From Palsa-504 sp963819785 (GTDB taxonomy: Bacteria > Actinomycetota > Actinomycetes > Streptosporangiales > Streptosporangiaceae): a stretch of 64,000 nt of DNA. Each line of letters begins with the position of its first letter. Within the stretch, counting starts at the first letter, position 1. A model generated the notes under the pieces. The model worked only from the letters and a program-made list of their open reading frames with translations. It was not told the DNA's origin and did no database searches. This document shows positions 34,950 to 43,153 of this stretch, in pieces. Location: NCBI GenBank assembly GCA_963819785.1, contig CAWFXW010000026.1, positions 744,001-808,000 of the forward strand, given 5' to 3'. Both the position numbers and the translations under genes were made by a program.

Positions 34950-36323
34950 TTACGCGTCCGCGGCGTCGTCTTCGTCGTCGTCGGCGGTCGTCGCGGCGTC
35001 GACCGGGGCGTTGAGGGCGGCCTTGACGTCGACCTCGTGGCCCGCGGAGTCGGTCACCTTGACCCGCTCGGCGATCAGGTTCATGGCCTTGCCGCGCAGC
35101 ACCTCGGCGGCCGCGAGCGGGAGCCTGCCGTCGTCGGCGAGCTGCTGGGCCAGGCGGTCCGGCGCGACACCCATCTGCTCGGCCTGCCGGGTGACGTAGG
35201 CGGCCAGGTCGGCCTGGTCGACGTTGAGCTCCTCCTCGCGGGCCAGCTGGTCGAGAATCAGGCTGACCTTGACCGCGCGGCGGGCCCGCTCCTGCAGGTC
35301 GGCGTCGAACTGCTCCTGGGACTGGTTGGTCATCTCCAGGTAGCCATCCAGCGTGGCGCCGGCCCGCTGGAGCTGCTGGACGAGCGATTCGCGGTTCTGC
35401 TCGACCTCCTCGGCGACCACGCTCTCGGGCAGCGGGATGTCGACCTGGCTGATCAGCGCGTCCATGGCCCGGTCCCGCGCCTGGATGACCTGCTGGGTGG
35501 ACTTCCTGCGCTCCAGCTGGGCGCGGGTGTCGGCGCGCAGCTCGCCAAGCGTGTCGAACTCGCTGGCCAGCTGGGCGAAGTCGTCGTCCAGGCCCGGGAC
35601 TTCCTTGACCTTGACGCTGTGCACGGTCACGGTAACGTCCGCCTCACGCCCGGCGAACTCGCCGCCGGCCAGTTCGGTCTGGAACGTCTTGGACTCCCCG
35701 GCCGACATGCCGACCATGGCGTCGTCAAGACCGTCCAGCAGCGACTGGCTGCCGACCTGGTAGGACAGGCCGCTGGCCTGCGCGTCCTCGACCGGCTCGC
35801 CGTCCACCGAGGCGGACAGGTCGATCGAGACGTAGTCGTCGTTCTCCACCGGCCGCTGCACGCCCTTCAGCGACGCGAACCGTTCCTGCAGGTTGCCGAG
35901 GTACTCGGCCACCTCGTCGGGGGTGACCAGCGTGTCGTCGACGGTCACGGCCAGGCTGGCCAGGTCGGGCAGCTCGAACTTGGGCCGGATGTCGACCTCG
36001 ACGGTGAACTTCAGTTCCTTGCCGTCGTCGAGGCCGGTGATCTCCACGTCGGGCTGGCCCAGCGCGTGGACGTCGCCCTCGGCGACCGCCTTGGCGTACA
36101 GATCGGGCATGGCGTCGTTGACGGCCTGGCTGAGGACGACGTCGCGGCCGACCCGGCGGTCGATCACCGGCGGCGGAACGCGGCCCGGGCGGAATCCCGG
36201 GATGCGGACCTGACGGCCGACCTCTTTGTAGGCCTTGTCGAGGCTGGGCTTCAGCTCATCGAACGGCACCTCGACGCTGAGCCGGACACGAGTCGGGCTC
36301 AGCTCTTCGACGTCAGTCTTCAC
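34950..36323 (-). CDS. tig: Trigger factor
   Basis: 457 residues. Trigger factor is the ribosome-bound chaperone and peptidyl-prolyl isomerase. The N-terminal ribosome-binding domain contains the signature FRPGRVPPPVIDRRVG (GFRxGKxP region) at 42-58. The FKBP-type PPIase domain is at ~150-250 (DYVSIDLSASVDGE to VTVTVHSVKVKEVP), and the C-terminal helical arms follow to about 430. The end is an acidic Asp/Ala tail. It is upstream of clpP1 on the same strand, the standard actinobacterial order, with a 248-bp spacer. Confidence 0.96.
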   Translation of the reverse strand: MKTDVEELSPTRVRLSVEVPFDELKPSLDKAYKEVGRQVRIPGFRPGRVPPPVIDRRVGRDVVLSQAVNDAMPDLYAKAVAEGDVHALGQPDVEITGLDDGKELKFTVEVDIRPKFELPDLASLAVTVDDTLVTPDEVAEYLGNLQERFASLKGVQRPVENDDYVSIDLSASVDGEPVEDAQASGLSYQVGSQSLLDGLDDAMVGMSAGESKTFQTELAGGEFAGREADVTVTVHSVKVKEVPGLDDDFAQLASEFDTLGELRADTRAQLERRKSTQQVIQARDRAMDALISQVDIPLPESVVAEEVEQNRESLVQQLQRAGATLDGYLEMTNQSQEQFDADLQERARRAVKVSLILDQLAREEELNVDQADLAAYVTRQAEQMGVAPDRLAQQLADDGRLPLAAAEVLRGKAMNLIAERVKVTDSAGHEVDVKAALNAPVDAATTADDDEDDAADA

Positions 36324-36398
36324 GTCCGCGTCACTCCGGAATTGGGGGTGGTAACTCAGCGATCGATCGCTGAGAAGTCTAAGCCGCCAGTCTAGGGG

Positions 36399-36818
36399 CT
36401 AACGAACGCGAACCACGCGCACTGGCGGAGGCTCGTCCTTCCGCCGGCGGTCGTCGCCGATCAGCAGGTTCAGCAGCCAGCTGACCAGCCCGACGACGAT
36501 GGCGCCCCAGAATGCGGGCCAGAACCCGGTCACGTGGAACGGCAGGGTCAGGTCACCGGCGATGACGCTGGTCAGCCACAGCAGCAGGCCGTTTACGACC
36601 AGCGCGGCCAGGCCGAGCGTGAGTACATAAAACGCGCAGCCGATGACCTTGATCAGCGGCTTGAGGGTGGCGTTGATGAGGCCGAAGATCAGCGCCACGG
36701 CAAGCAGTGTGCCGACCCTGGTCCAGCCGCTCCCCGCGAGCAGCTCGATCCCGGATACCGCCCAGGTCGCAACGCCCAGGGACGCGGCCGAGACCAGCAC
36801 CCGAAGCAGGAATCTCAT
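36399..36818 (-). CDS. Phage holin family membrane protein (DUF360-like)
   Basis: 139 residues with four membrane segments: LLRVLVSAASLGVATWAVSGIELL, RVGTLLAVALIFGLINATLKPLI, FYVLTLGLAALVVNGLLLWLT and WGAIVVGLVSWLLNLLIGD, then a basic C-terminus. The LINATLKPLI motif followed by NGLLLW identifies the phage_holin_4_2 family of small bacterial membrane proteins. Despite the name these are chromosomal and their role is unknown. It lies 75 bp downstream of tig's start on the same strand, upstream of tig. Confidence 0.85.
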   Translation of the reverse strand: MRFLLRVLVSAASLGVATWAVSGIELLAGSGWTRVGTLLAVALIFGLINATLKPLIKVIGCAFYVLTLGLAALVVNGLLLWLTSVIAGDLTLPFHVTGFWPAFWGAIVVGLVSWLLNLLIGDDRRRKDEPPPVRVVRVR

Positions 36819-36890
36819 AAACCAGATATTACTCGAATCTGGGGGTCGCGGGATGGCGAATTTGTGGAGGCGGGATGGGGTTGCGGGGGG

Positions 36891-37886
36891 CTAGGTGAGG
36901 GATAGGGGGTCGCCGCGGAAGAGGTGGCGGTAGGCGTTGGGGGTGGTGCCGCGCCAGATGCGGAAGTGGTGGCGCAGGGCGGTGGCGTTGCCGAAGCCGG
37001 CCCGGTCGGCGATGGCGTCGACGGTCTCGTCGGTTTCCTCGAGGAGCTGCTGAGCCAGCAGGACGCGCTGCCCGGTGAGCCAGCGTTGCGGGGTGGTCCC
37101 GGTGTCCTGGACGAAGCGGCGGGCGAAGGTCCGCTCCGACATGTTCGCGCGGGCGGCCAGCTGGCGGACCGTGAGCGGCTGATCCAGGTGGGCACGCAGC
37201 CATTCCAGCAGGTCGCGGAGGGATCCGTCGCAGGACGGAGCGATGGGCTGGACCACGTACTGGGCCTGGCCGCCGTCGCGGTGCGGCGGGACGACCATGC
37301 GGCGGGCGATGCCGTTGGCGACCCGGGAGCCCTGTTCCTTCCGGACCAGGTAGAGGCAGGCGTCGATGCCGGCCGCGGTGCCGGCGCTGGTGATCACCGG
37401 GTCGTCGTCGACGTACAGGACGTCGGGATCGACCTTGGCGTTCGGGTAGCGGCGGGCCAGCTCGGCCGCGTTGCGCCAGTGCGTGGTGCAGCGGCGGTCA
37501 TCCAGCAGCCCGGCCTCGCCCAGGATGAAGGCGCCGCTGCAGACGCTGAGCACGCGCGCGCCGCGGTCGACGGCCCGGCGCAGCGCCTCGAGCAGGTCCT
37601 CGGGGAACCGGTGAGCCGGGGCCGGGGCGCAGCCGTCCAGCCGGAACCGCTCGTCGCTGACCGCGGGCAGCGCGATCAGGTCGGCTTCCGCCAGGCGCTC
37701 CAGGCCGTGCGAGGGATGCATGGTGAAGTCGAGCGTGCGCAGTGGCGGCGGCTCGCCGGCCACCACGGCGAAGTCGTAGCGCGGCAGCCCGTCGTCGGAG
37801 CGGTCCACCCCGAACACCTCGCAGACGGTGCCGAACTCGAACGGCAGGAACCCGTTGACCACCACCACGGCGACGTTCCTGAGCAT
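36891..37886 (-). CDS. GlxA-family transcriptional regulator (DJ-1/PfpI plus AraC HTH)
   Basis: 331 residues. The N-terminal DJ-1/PfpI-like domain (residues 1-200) has the nucleophile-elbow region SVCSGAFILGEAGLLDDRRCTTHW, which in this family binds a ligand rather than acting as a protease. The C-terminal AraC domain (residues ~225-318) carries two helix-turn-helix units with VRQLAARANMSERTFARRFVQDTG and ADRAGFGNATALRHHFR. Its target is unknown; these proteins usually regulate nitrogen or arginine/carnitine catabolism or an adjacent gene. It is divergent from the broken FUSC gene. Confidence 0.9.
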   Translation of the reverse strand: MLRNVAVVVVNGFLPFEFGTVCEVFGVDRSDDGLPRYDFAVVAGEPPPLRTLDFTMHPSHGLERLAEADLIALPAVSDERFRLDGCAPAPAHRFPEDLLEALRRAVDRGARVLSVCSGAFILGEAGLLDDRRCTTHWRNAAELARRYPNAKVDPDVLYVDDDPVITSAGTAAGIDACLYLVRKEQGSRVANGIARRMVVPPHRDGGQAQYVVQPIAPSCDGSLRDLLEWLRAHLDQPLTVRQLAARANMSERTFARRFVQDTGTTPQRWLTGQRVLLAQQLLEETDETVDAIADRAGFGNATALRHHFRIWRGTTPNAYRHLFRGDPLSLT

Positions 37887-38022
37887 GATGCAAGTATGCC
37901 AGAGCGTTTGGCAGGATATCTGCCAACTAAGGCCTTACTGCCACGGCGGGCTCGCAGGGGCGCGGGGCTGTCATCAATGGCCGTTCGGGAGAAAAATCTA
38001 CGGCGAGGAGGTCACGGCGATC

Positions 38023-38876
38023 AGCGGCGAGCGGAGCCTGGCCCAGATCAGGACCCGGGCGGCGGCCATGCGGGCGGCGGTCGTCCCGGACTGGCTGGCT
38101 GGATCGCCGTGATCGCGCTGGTCGTGATCGCGGGCGCGTCCGCGGTGCTGAGCACGATCGGCGACGTCGGCTCGCAGGTCGGGTTGCAGCTGCTGGTCTA
38201 CGCGTCGCTCGGCATCGGGCCGATCGGCGCGCTGCGGCCGGTGTGGCATACGGCGGCCGGCTTCCTGGTCGGCGTGGTCTGGGCGCTGGTCCTGATCCTG
38301 CCCGGCTGGCTGCTGGCCCCGCCCGGCTGGTCGACACGCTGATCGGCTGCGCGATCGTGCTCGTCATCGGGTTCGCCCCGTGGCCGATGTCGTGGTATGC
38401 GCAGGTGCCGGGGAAGTTCGGGCAGGCGGTGCTGGATGTGTGCGGGTATATGCGGGAGGCGCTGGGTGCTTCTGCGGCCTCCGGGTCTGCGGCGGCCGCC
38501 GCGCGGTCGCGGCGGCTGCGGGCCACGTACCGGGCGCTCGGCGACCTGCGGGCGGAGTTCCAGCGGACGATGTTCCGAACCGCCGTCGGTCAGCCGCGGC
38601 GCGACGGCCTGGTGGCCCGCGCTGGTCGGCCTGGAACAGGTGCTGGACGCGGTCACGGCGGTCTCGCTGGCGGTGGGGCGGGGCGCGCGCGTGCCCGACG
38701 CGGGGGTCGGGATGCTGTGCCGGGCGCTGGACGCGGTCTCGCGGGCGGCTTCGGACGGGACGCCGGTGCCGGCCTCGATCGAGCTGCCGGACGACGAGAC
38801 GCTCGAGCCGGTTACCGAGGCGGTCCGGGCGCTGCTCGGCGTGCTGGCCAGCGGGGAGCGCCTGACCGCGGCGTGA
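38023..38876 (+). pseudogene. FUSC/aromatic acid exporter-like protein, truncated and frameshifted
   Basis: Coding fragments of one membrane protein run through three frames. Up to ~38105 the frame reads ERSLAQIRTRAAAMRAAVV. Then comes WIAVIALVVIAGASAVLSTIGDVGSQVGLQLLVYASLGIGPIGALRPVWHTAAGFLVG to ~38335, then VDTLIGCAIVLVIGFAPWPMSW with a helical stretch to ~38625, and finally LEQVLDAVTAVSLAVG to the stop at 38874. FUSC proteins are usually 600-700 residues with two membrane halves and a large soluble domain; here only about 280 residues remain. The shifts plus missing middle indicate a decayed gene. The exact start is uncertain. Confidence 0.6.
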
Positions 38877-38954
38877 GGGCCCTGGCCCTCTAGGTCGTCG
38901 TCGTCGTCGGGCTGGCCGTCGTCGTCGGGCCGGCCGTCGTCGGGCCGGCCGTCG

Positions 38955-39029
38955 TCGGGCTGGCCGGATTCGAACCGGCGGCCTCCGCGACCCAAACGCG
39001 GCGCGCTAGCCAAGCTGCGCTACAGCCCG
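38955..39029 (-). tRNA. tRNA-Pro (anticodon TGG)
   Basis: 75 nt without encoded CCA. The acceptor stem CGGGCTG pairs with CAGCCCG. The D arm GCGC..GCGC, anticodon stem CCGCG/CGCGG with loop TTTGGGT (anticodon TGG) and T arm GCCGG-TTCGAAT-CCGGC all fold. It reads proline codons CCA/CCG/CCU by wobble. It is immediately followed upstream on the plus strand by GTCGTC/GGCC repeats (38890-38955). Confidence 0.95.
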
Positions 39030-39079
39030 TCAGGGCGAGTGTAGCGGGCCGGCGCGGTAGTGGAGCCGGCGACGTGCGA

Positions 39080-39976
39080 CTACGGGGTGCGGAAGCGGTA
39101 GCCGGCGGCCAGCAGGCGGGGGATGACGATCTTCAGCGCGGTGACGGTCTGCGCGCGGTTGCCGCCGCCGTCGTGCTCAAGGATGATCGAGCCGGTGCGC
39201 GTGTTGCGCATGATGTTGGCGACGATCGCGGGGACACCGGGGCGGGACCAGTCGCGCGGATCCACCGACCAGCCGAGCGGCGTCAGCCCGGTTTTCGCGC
39301 ACTGGGTCAGGACGAACGGCGACCATGCGCCGTACGGCGCGCGGAACAGGCCGGGGACCCGGCCGGTGGCCGCGTGGATCGCGTCGGTGGCGCGGGTCAT
39401 CTGCTCGGTGACCAGCGCCGGAGGCAGCCACTGCAGGTCAAGGTGAGTCCAGGTGTGGTTCGCGATCAGGTGCCCGGCCTCGGCCACATCGCGGGCCACC
39501 GCCGGGTAGGCCTGCGCCTGGATGCCGATCATGGAGAACGTCGCGGTGATCTGGTAGCGGGCCAGCAACCGAAGCACCTGCGGGGTATAGACGGGGCTGG
39601 GACCGTCGTCGATGGTCAGCGCGATGGCCTTGGGTCCGTCGTCGATGGCGACCAGAGGCGCCCGGCCGCCCCGGCCGGAGCCGCGGCGGCCGGGGCGGGC
39701 CACGGCTAGTTGCGGGTGTTCGGTGGGCGGCGTGCGCGGCTGGCGGGCGGGCGCGGCGGCGGCGGGCCGGCCGCCTGTGGTGTGGGAGCCTGCCGACCTG
39801 GCCGGGAACGGCCGGGCGCCCGCGGTCCGCTCGACGCCGTCGTGCTGTGCCGGGTCGTACTGGGCCGGGTGGTGCTGGGCCGGGTCGTGCTGGGCCGGGT
39901 CGGAGGCGTAGATGCCGAGCAGCGTGAGGCCGCCGACCGTGAGCAGGACGCGACGCGTTACCTTCTCCGCTCCCAT
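39080..39976 (-). CDS. Polysaccharide deacetylase family protein (NodB domain), exported
   Basis: 298 residues. It has an N-terminal hydrophobic segment (RRVLLTVGGLTLLGIYA) and then a Pro/Ala/His-rich linker with short repeats of D-P-A-Q-H. The NodB homology domain has motif 1 TIDDGPSP (metal Asp-Asp pair), motif 2 HTWTHLDL (His ligands) and motif 3 RAPYGAW. These are the catalytic motifs of peptidoglycan or chitin-oligosaccharide deacetylases; the substrate is likely a cell-wall glycan. It would act outside the membrane. Tail residues ILEHDGGGNRAQTV contain the last conserved His. Neighbours do not define a pathway. Confidence 0.88.
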   Translation of the reverse strand: MGAEKVTRRVLLTVGGLTLLGIYASDPAQHDPAQHHPAQYDPAQHDGVERTAGARPFPARSAGSHTTGGRPAAAAPARQPRTPPTEHPQLAVARPGRRGSGRGGRAPLVAIDDGPKAIALTIDDGPSPVYTPQVLRLLARYQITATFSMIGIQAQAYPAVARDVAEAGHLIANHTWTHLDLQWLPPALVTEQMTRATDAIHAATGRVPGLFRAPYGAWSPFVLTQCAKTGLTPLGWSVDPRDWSRPGVPAIVANIMRNTRTGSIILEHDGGGNRAQTVTALKIVIPRLLAAGYRFRTP

Positions 39977-40074
39977 GTGCTGACCCCCGTTAGTGCGCCC
40001 GGTATGGGAACCTAACTACAAGACTGTCCGCAGACGGGAATGGTTGTAACGACGTCCGGTCCCTGCTGGCCCAG

Positions 40075-41307
40075 CTAGCTGCGCAGTGCGTACACGCCGC
40101 CGTGCGCGTCCAGCGCATACACCACGTTGCCGCTGGCGATCACGTCGGCGACGGTGGCGCCGAGCTGGTAGCTCCACCGGGCGGACCCGGTCGTGGGCAC
40201 CAGGGCGGTCAGCGTCCGGCCGCTGGCCAGGTACAGCACGCTGCCCGCGGCGACCGCCGCCGCCCCGGCCGGGACGGTCCGGGACCAGGCCGTTCGGCCG
40301 GACCGGGCGTGCCAGGCCGACAGCGTGGTCTGGCCGGCGCTCAGCGGCATCAGGAACACCATGCCGCCGGTGCCCCCTATCGTCAGGCCGCCGAACTCCC
40401 GCTCCCACAGCCGCCGGCCGGTCCCGCTGTCCAGGGCGAAGATCGAGGCCCCCGCGGTGGCGGTCAGCGCGGTGCCGCAGACCGCGCCGCCGGTGACCAC
40501 GAGCAGGCCCGGCATTCCGGGCAGGGGGGCGGACGTCCAGCGGCGCGCACCAGTCGAGGCGTGCAGCGCGGCCACCCGGCCGGTGCTCGCCAGGGCGGAG
40601 GAGACGTCGGGCGTGTAGAGGACGCCGCCGGCCAGGGTGGGCTCCTGCGGCCCGGTGCCGAGGGTCACCGCCCACACGCGGCGGCCGGTCCGTGCGTCCA
40701 GCGCCCGGACCGTGGGCTGCCCGGCGGTGCTGTTCTCGGTCGTCCCGGCCGCGACGTAGACGAGCCCGCCGCCGTAGGTCAGCCAGCCGACCTTGGCGTT
40801 GTTGAGCAGCGGACCCGCGTCGTGGGTCCACAGCGTGTGCCCGGACGCGGCGCTGGTGGCCACGACGTCGGTCGCGCCGCCCCGGGTGACGGTGAAGCCG
40901 AAGACCGCGCCCGGACTCGCGGCGTAGGGGCGCGGGCCGGCCGAGCCGGGCGTCCGCCAGGCCAGCCGGCCGGTCGCCGCGGTGATCGCATAGGTGCGGG
41001 CATCCCCGTTGGCGGCCCCGCTGATCCCCGCGTAGACCAGACCGCCCGCCGTGATCAGGACCGGCTCGTCGGTCGAGGCGGCGACCTGGGTCCGCCAGAT
41101 CAGCCGGCCGCCGCTGGCCCCGGTGCCGTTGGCTTGCGTGCCGTTGGCTTGCGTGCCGTTGGCTTGCGTGCCGTTGGCGCGGGCGGCAGGGACGGCGCCA
41201 CAGCCCGTTACCGCGAGCAGCCCGGCGCCGGTGGCAATGGACAGCGCCTGGCGTCTGCTGATCTGCTGCACGACGGAATTCTGGGCTAGGCCGGACGTGG
41301 CGGTCAA
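40075..41307 (-). CDS. PQQ-like beta-propeller lipoprotein
   Basis: 410 residues. It begins MTATSGLAQNSVVQQISRRQ, with an ISRRQALSIATGAGLLAVTGC Tat-like, lipobox-type signal (Cys about residue 37). An Asn/Gly/Thr/Gln-Ala repeat linker (NGTQA four times) follows. The rest is a seven- or eight-bladed PQQ-like/WD40-like propeller: blades such as LIWRTQVAASTDEPVLITAGGLVYAG and LDARTGRRVWAV with the A-L-D-A-x-T-G-x-x-x-W signature. Such lipoproteins act as scaffolds or ligand binders on the membrane; the ligand is unknown. The 3' end is close to a deacetylase gene on the same strand (99 bp). Confidence 0.85.
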   Translation of the reverse strand: MTATSGLAQNSVVQQISRRQALSIATGAGLLAVTGCGAVPAARANGTQANGTQANGTQANGTGASGGRLIWRTQVAASTDEPVLITAGGLVYAGISGAANGDARTYAITAATGRLAWRTPGSAGPRPYAASPGAVFGFTVTRGGATDVVATSAASGHTLWTHDAGPLLNNAKVGWLTYGGGLVYVAAGTTENSTAGQPTVRALDARTGRRVWAVTLGTGPQEPTLAGGVLYTPDVSSALASTGRVAALHASTGARRWTSAPLPGMPGLLVVTGGAVCGTALTATAGASIFALDSGTGRRLWEREFGGLTIGGTGGMVFLMPLSAGQTTLSAWHARSGRTAWSRTVPAGAAAVAAGSVLYLASGRTLTALVPTTGSARWSYQLGATVADVIASGNVVYALDAHGGVYALRS

Positions 41308-41344
41308 TCCGTTCGCGAAAGTAAGTCGCGGCCCTCTTATCCGT

Positions 41345-42211
41345 TCAGTGGTGGTCCTCTCCGCCGATGCGCCCGGGCCGCCAGCGAAGGCCCAGCGTGC
41401 CGGTCGCGGCCTGGGTGCCGCTCATGCCGCCGCCCTGGCCGCGGAGCACGAAAGAAATGCCGGCCGCGATGACCCCGCCCGCGATCGGCCCGATCAGGTA
41501 GGCCCACCACGAGTTCCAGTCGTTCAGCACCAGCGCCGGGCCGAGTGACCGGGCCGGGTTCATCGAGGCGCCGCTGACCGGGGCGCCCCACAGTCCGGCC
41601 AGGGCAATGTAGCCGCCGACGCCGATCGCGGCCAGCGCGCCCAGCTGCTGCGCGCCGGAGGCGGTGCCCTGGATCACGCTGACCAGCCCCGTGGTCAGGA
41701 TGATCTCCCAGGCCAGCGCGGTGCCGGCGGAGATGCCGTGACCGGGGAGGGTCAGGCCCGCGCTGCCCTGCTTGCCGAGCAGGGCCCACAGCAGCAAGGC
41801 GGCCAGGATGGCCCCCGCGAACTGGGCCACCAGGTACAGGGGGACTCGTTTCCACGGGAAGTCGCCGCGCAGCGCGAAGGCGATGCTGACCGCCGGGTTG
41901 AGGTGGGCACCCGACACGGCCCCCATGAACAAGATGATGGCCATCACCATCAGGGCCGGAGCGACGACCCGCGCGCTGTAGGGCACGGCCTGACCGCCGA
42001 ACCTGGCGTTGACCATGCCCCCGCCCACGGCCACCAGGACCAGGAAAAACGTCCCGAGGAGCTCGGCGAACATGCGCCGCCACTCGTACCGGTCGTCCCA
42101 GAAGTCGTAGGCCCGGGCGATCGCGTTCGGGTGACCCAGGGTCCGCAGGGCCACCGCGGCCCGGCGGACCGCCTGCTGTTCGGGCTCTTCAGGCTGGCCG
42201 GTCATCGTCAT
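41345..42211 (-). CDS. MIP/aquaporin family channel protein
   Basis: 288 residues. After a 45-residue cytosolic N-terminus, six membrane segments carry the two signature half-helices: first NPA in SGAHLNPAVS (residue ~102) and second NPA in SGASMNPARSLGP (residue ~215). FAELLGTFFLVLVAVGGG is the first helix. Both NPA motifs are intact, so a working water or glycerol channel is likely. A 30-residue His-rich tail (GRIGGEDHH) is C-terminal. Neighbours are unrelated. Two ATGs 6 bp apart (42211, 42205) are possible starts. Confidence 0.92.
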   Translation of the reverse strand: MTMTGQPEEPEQQAVRRAAVALRTLGHPNAIARAYDFWDDRYEWRRMFAELLGTFFLVLVAVGGGMVNARFGGQAVPYSARVVAPALMVMAIILFMGAVSGAHLNPAVSIAFALRGDFPWKRVPLYLVAQFAGAILAALLLWALLGKQGSAGLTLPGHGISAGTALAWEIILTTGLVSVIQGTASGAQQLGALAAIGVGGYIALAGLWGAPVSGASMNPARSLGPALVLNDWNSWWAYLIGPIAGGVIAAGISFVLRGQGGGMSGTQAATGTLGLRWRPGRIGGEDHH

Positions 42212-42252
42212 CCTCCCGTCTTCCGGTCTTCAATCATGGGGCCGGCTGCGCC

Positions 42253-42470
42253 ATGCTCTCTAGCGTGGATGTCGACGAGTTGCGGCACGCGCTTGGCGGT
42301 GTGGTGCTGGAAGCGGCCTATCGGGACGCACGCTGCGCACGGCGTTCAGCGCGCTGGCCGGCAGCAAGTACGCCGCGGTGGTCGACGGCCGGCTGACGGC
42401 CGCGGCGCTGGTCGAGGATCAGCTCCGCCAGGAACTCGGCCATGAGGTGCGGGCCGAACCCGGGGCTTAG
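42253..42470 (+). CDS. Short hypothetical protein, probably frameshifted
   Basis: From an ATG at 42253 the frame reads M-L-S-S-V-D-V-D-E-L-R-H-A-L-G-G-V-V-L-E-A-A-Y-R-D. It then drifts, while from about 42330 another frame reads T-L-R-T-A-F-S-A-L-A-G-S-K-Y-A-A-V-V-D-G-R-L-T-A-A-A-L-V-E and continues to a stop at 42468-42470. Together they look like a small helical protein of about 72 residues with one base missing. No family is recognised. It is convergent with the SDR gene and overlaps its end by 4 bp. Confidence 0.35.
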
Positions 42471-43153
42471 CCGAGGAGCCAGCCGCCGTCGACGTGGAGG
42501 CTGACGCCGTTGACCGCCCGGTTGCCGAGCAGGAACGCGGTCGCGTCCACGATGTCGGCCATCCGGGCCAGCTGCCCGCACGGGGTGCGGGCGATGACGT
42601 GGCTGAGGTCGCGGTCCCGCCAGTAGGGACTGTCGCCCACGATGCCGGGGTGGATGGCGTTGACCCTGATCGGCGCGAGCTCTACGACAAGCGTGTGCAG
42701 CAGTCCGGTGACGCCACCGTTCACGGTCGAGACCGTGGTCGAACCCGGGTAGGGCCGCTCCTTGGCCAGACCGCCGAAGAGCACGATCGCGCCGTCCGGG
42801 GCGATCCGGGACCGCAGCGTGTGCACCACCTCGGTGTACCCGACCAGCTTGAGCGTGACCAGCCGCAGCGCACGGTCGATGTCGTAGTCGGTCACGGTGT
42901 TGACGTCGCGCTCGATCGCGGCCAGGACCAGGCCGTCCACGGACTCGATCCCGGCCAGGGCGGACGCGATGTCGTGCGGCGCGGCCAGGTCGAGCGCCAG
43001 GCCCGTGGTGTCGCCGCCGACGTCCTTGGCCGCGGCCGCCGCCCGGTCGGCGTCGCGGCCGGTCAGCGTGACACGATGACCGACGTTGGCATAGTGCCTG
43101 GCGATCTCCAGGCCCAGGCCCGAGGTGCCGCCGACGACCAGGTAGCTGCTCAT
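42467..43153 (-). CDS. SDR-type oxidoreductase lacking the catalytic Tyr-x3-Lys
   Basis: 228 residues with a Rossmann start (VVGGTSGLGLEIARHYANVGHRVTL), the Asp of the cofactor pocket (TGRDADR), NAG equivalent (VLAAIERD) and the C-terminal VNAIHPGIVGDSPY. The end ATAFLLGNRAVNGVSLHVDGGW is typical of enoyl-ACP/short-chain reductases. The catalytic Y-x-x-x-K is absent: the region reads STTVSTVNGGVTGL. It may be a nonclassical member or a cofactor-binding protein. The start overlaps the upstream dicupin gene by 4 bp, indicating a two-gene operon. Confidence 0.8.
   Translation of the reverse strand: MSSYLVVGGTSGLGLEIARHYANVGHRVTLTGRDADRAAAAAKDVGGDTTGLALDLAAPHDIASALAGIESVDGLVLAAIERDVNTVTDYDIDRALRLVTLKLVGYTEVVHTLRSRIAPDGAIVLFGGLAKERPYPGSTTVSTVNGGVTGLLHTLVVELAPIRVNAIHPGIVGDSPYWRDRDLSHVIARTPCGQLARMADIVDATAFLLGNRAVNGVSLHVDGGWLLG

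Noticed and set aside
36399..36818. Evidence of a prophage from the holin family name
   Set aside because: This family is an ordinary chromosomal membrane protein in bacteria; there are no other phage genes nearby.
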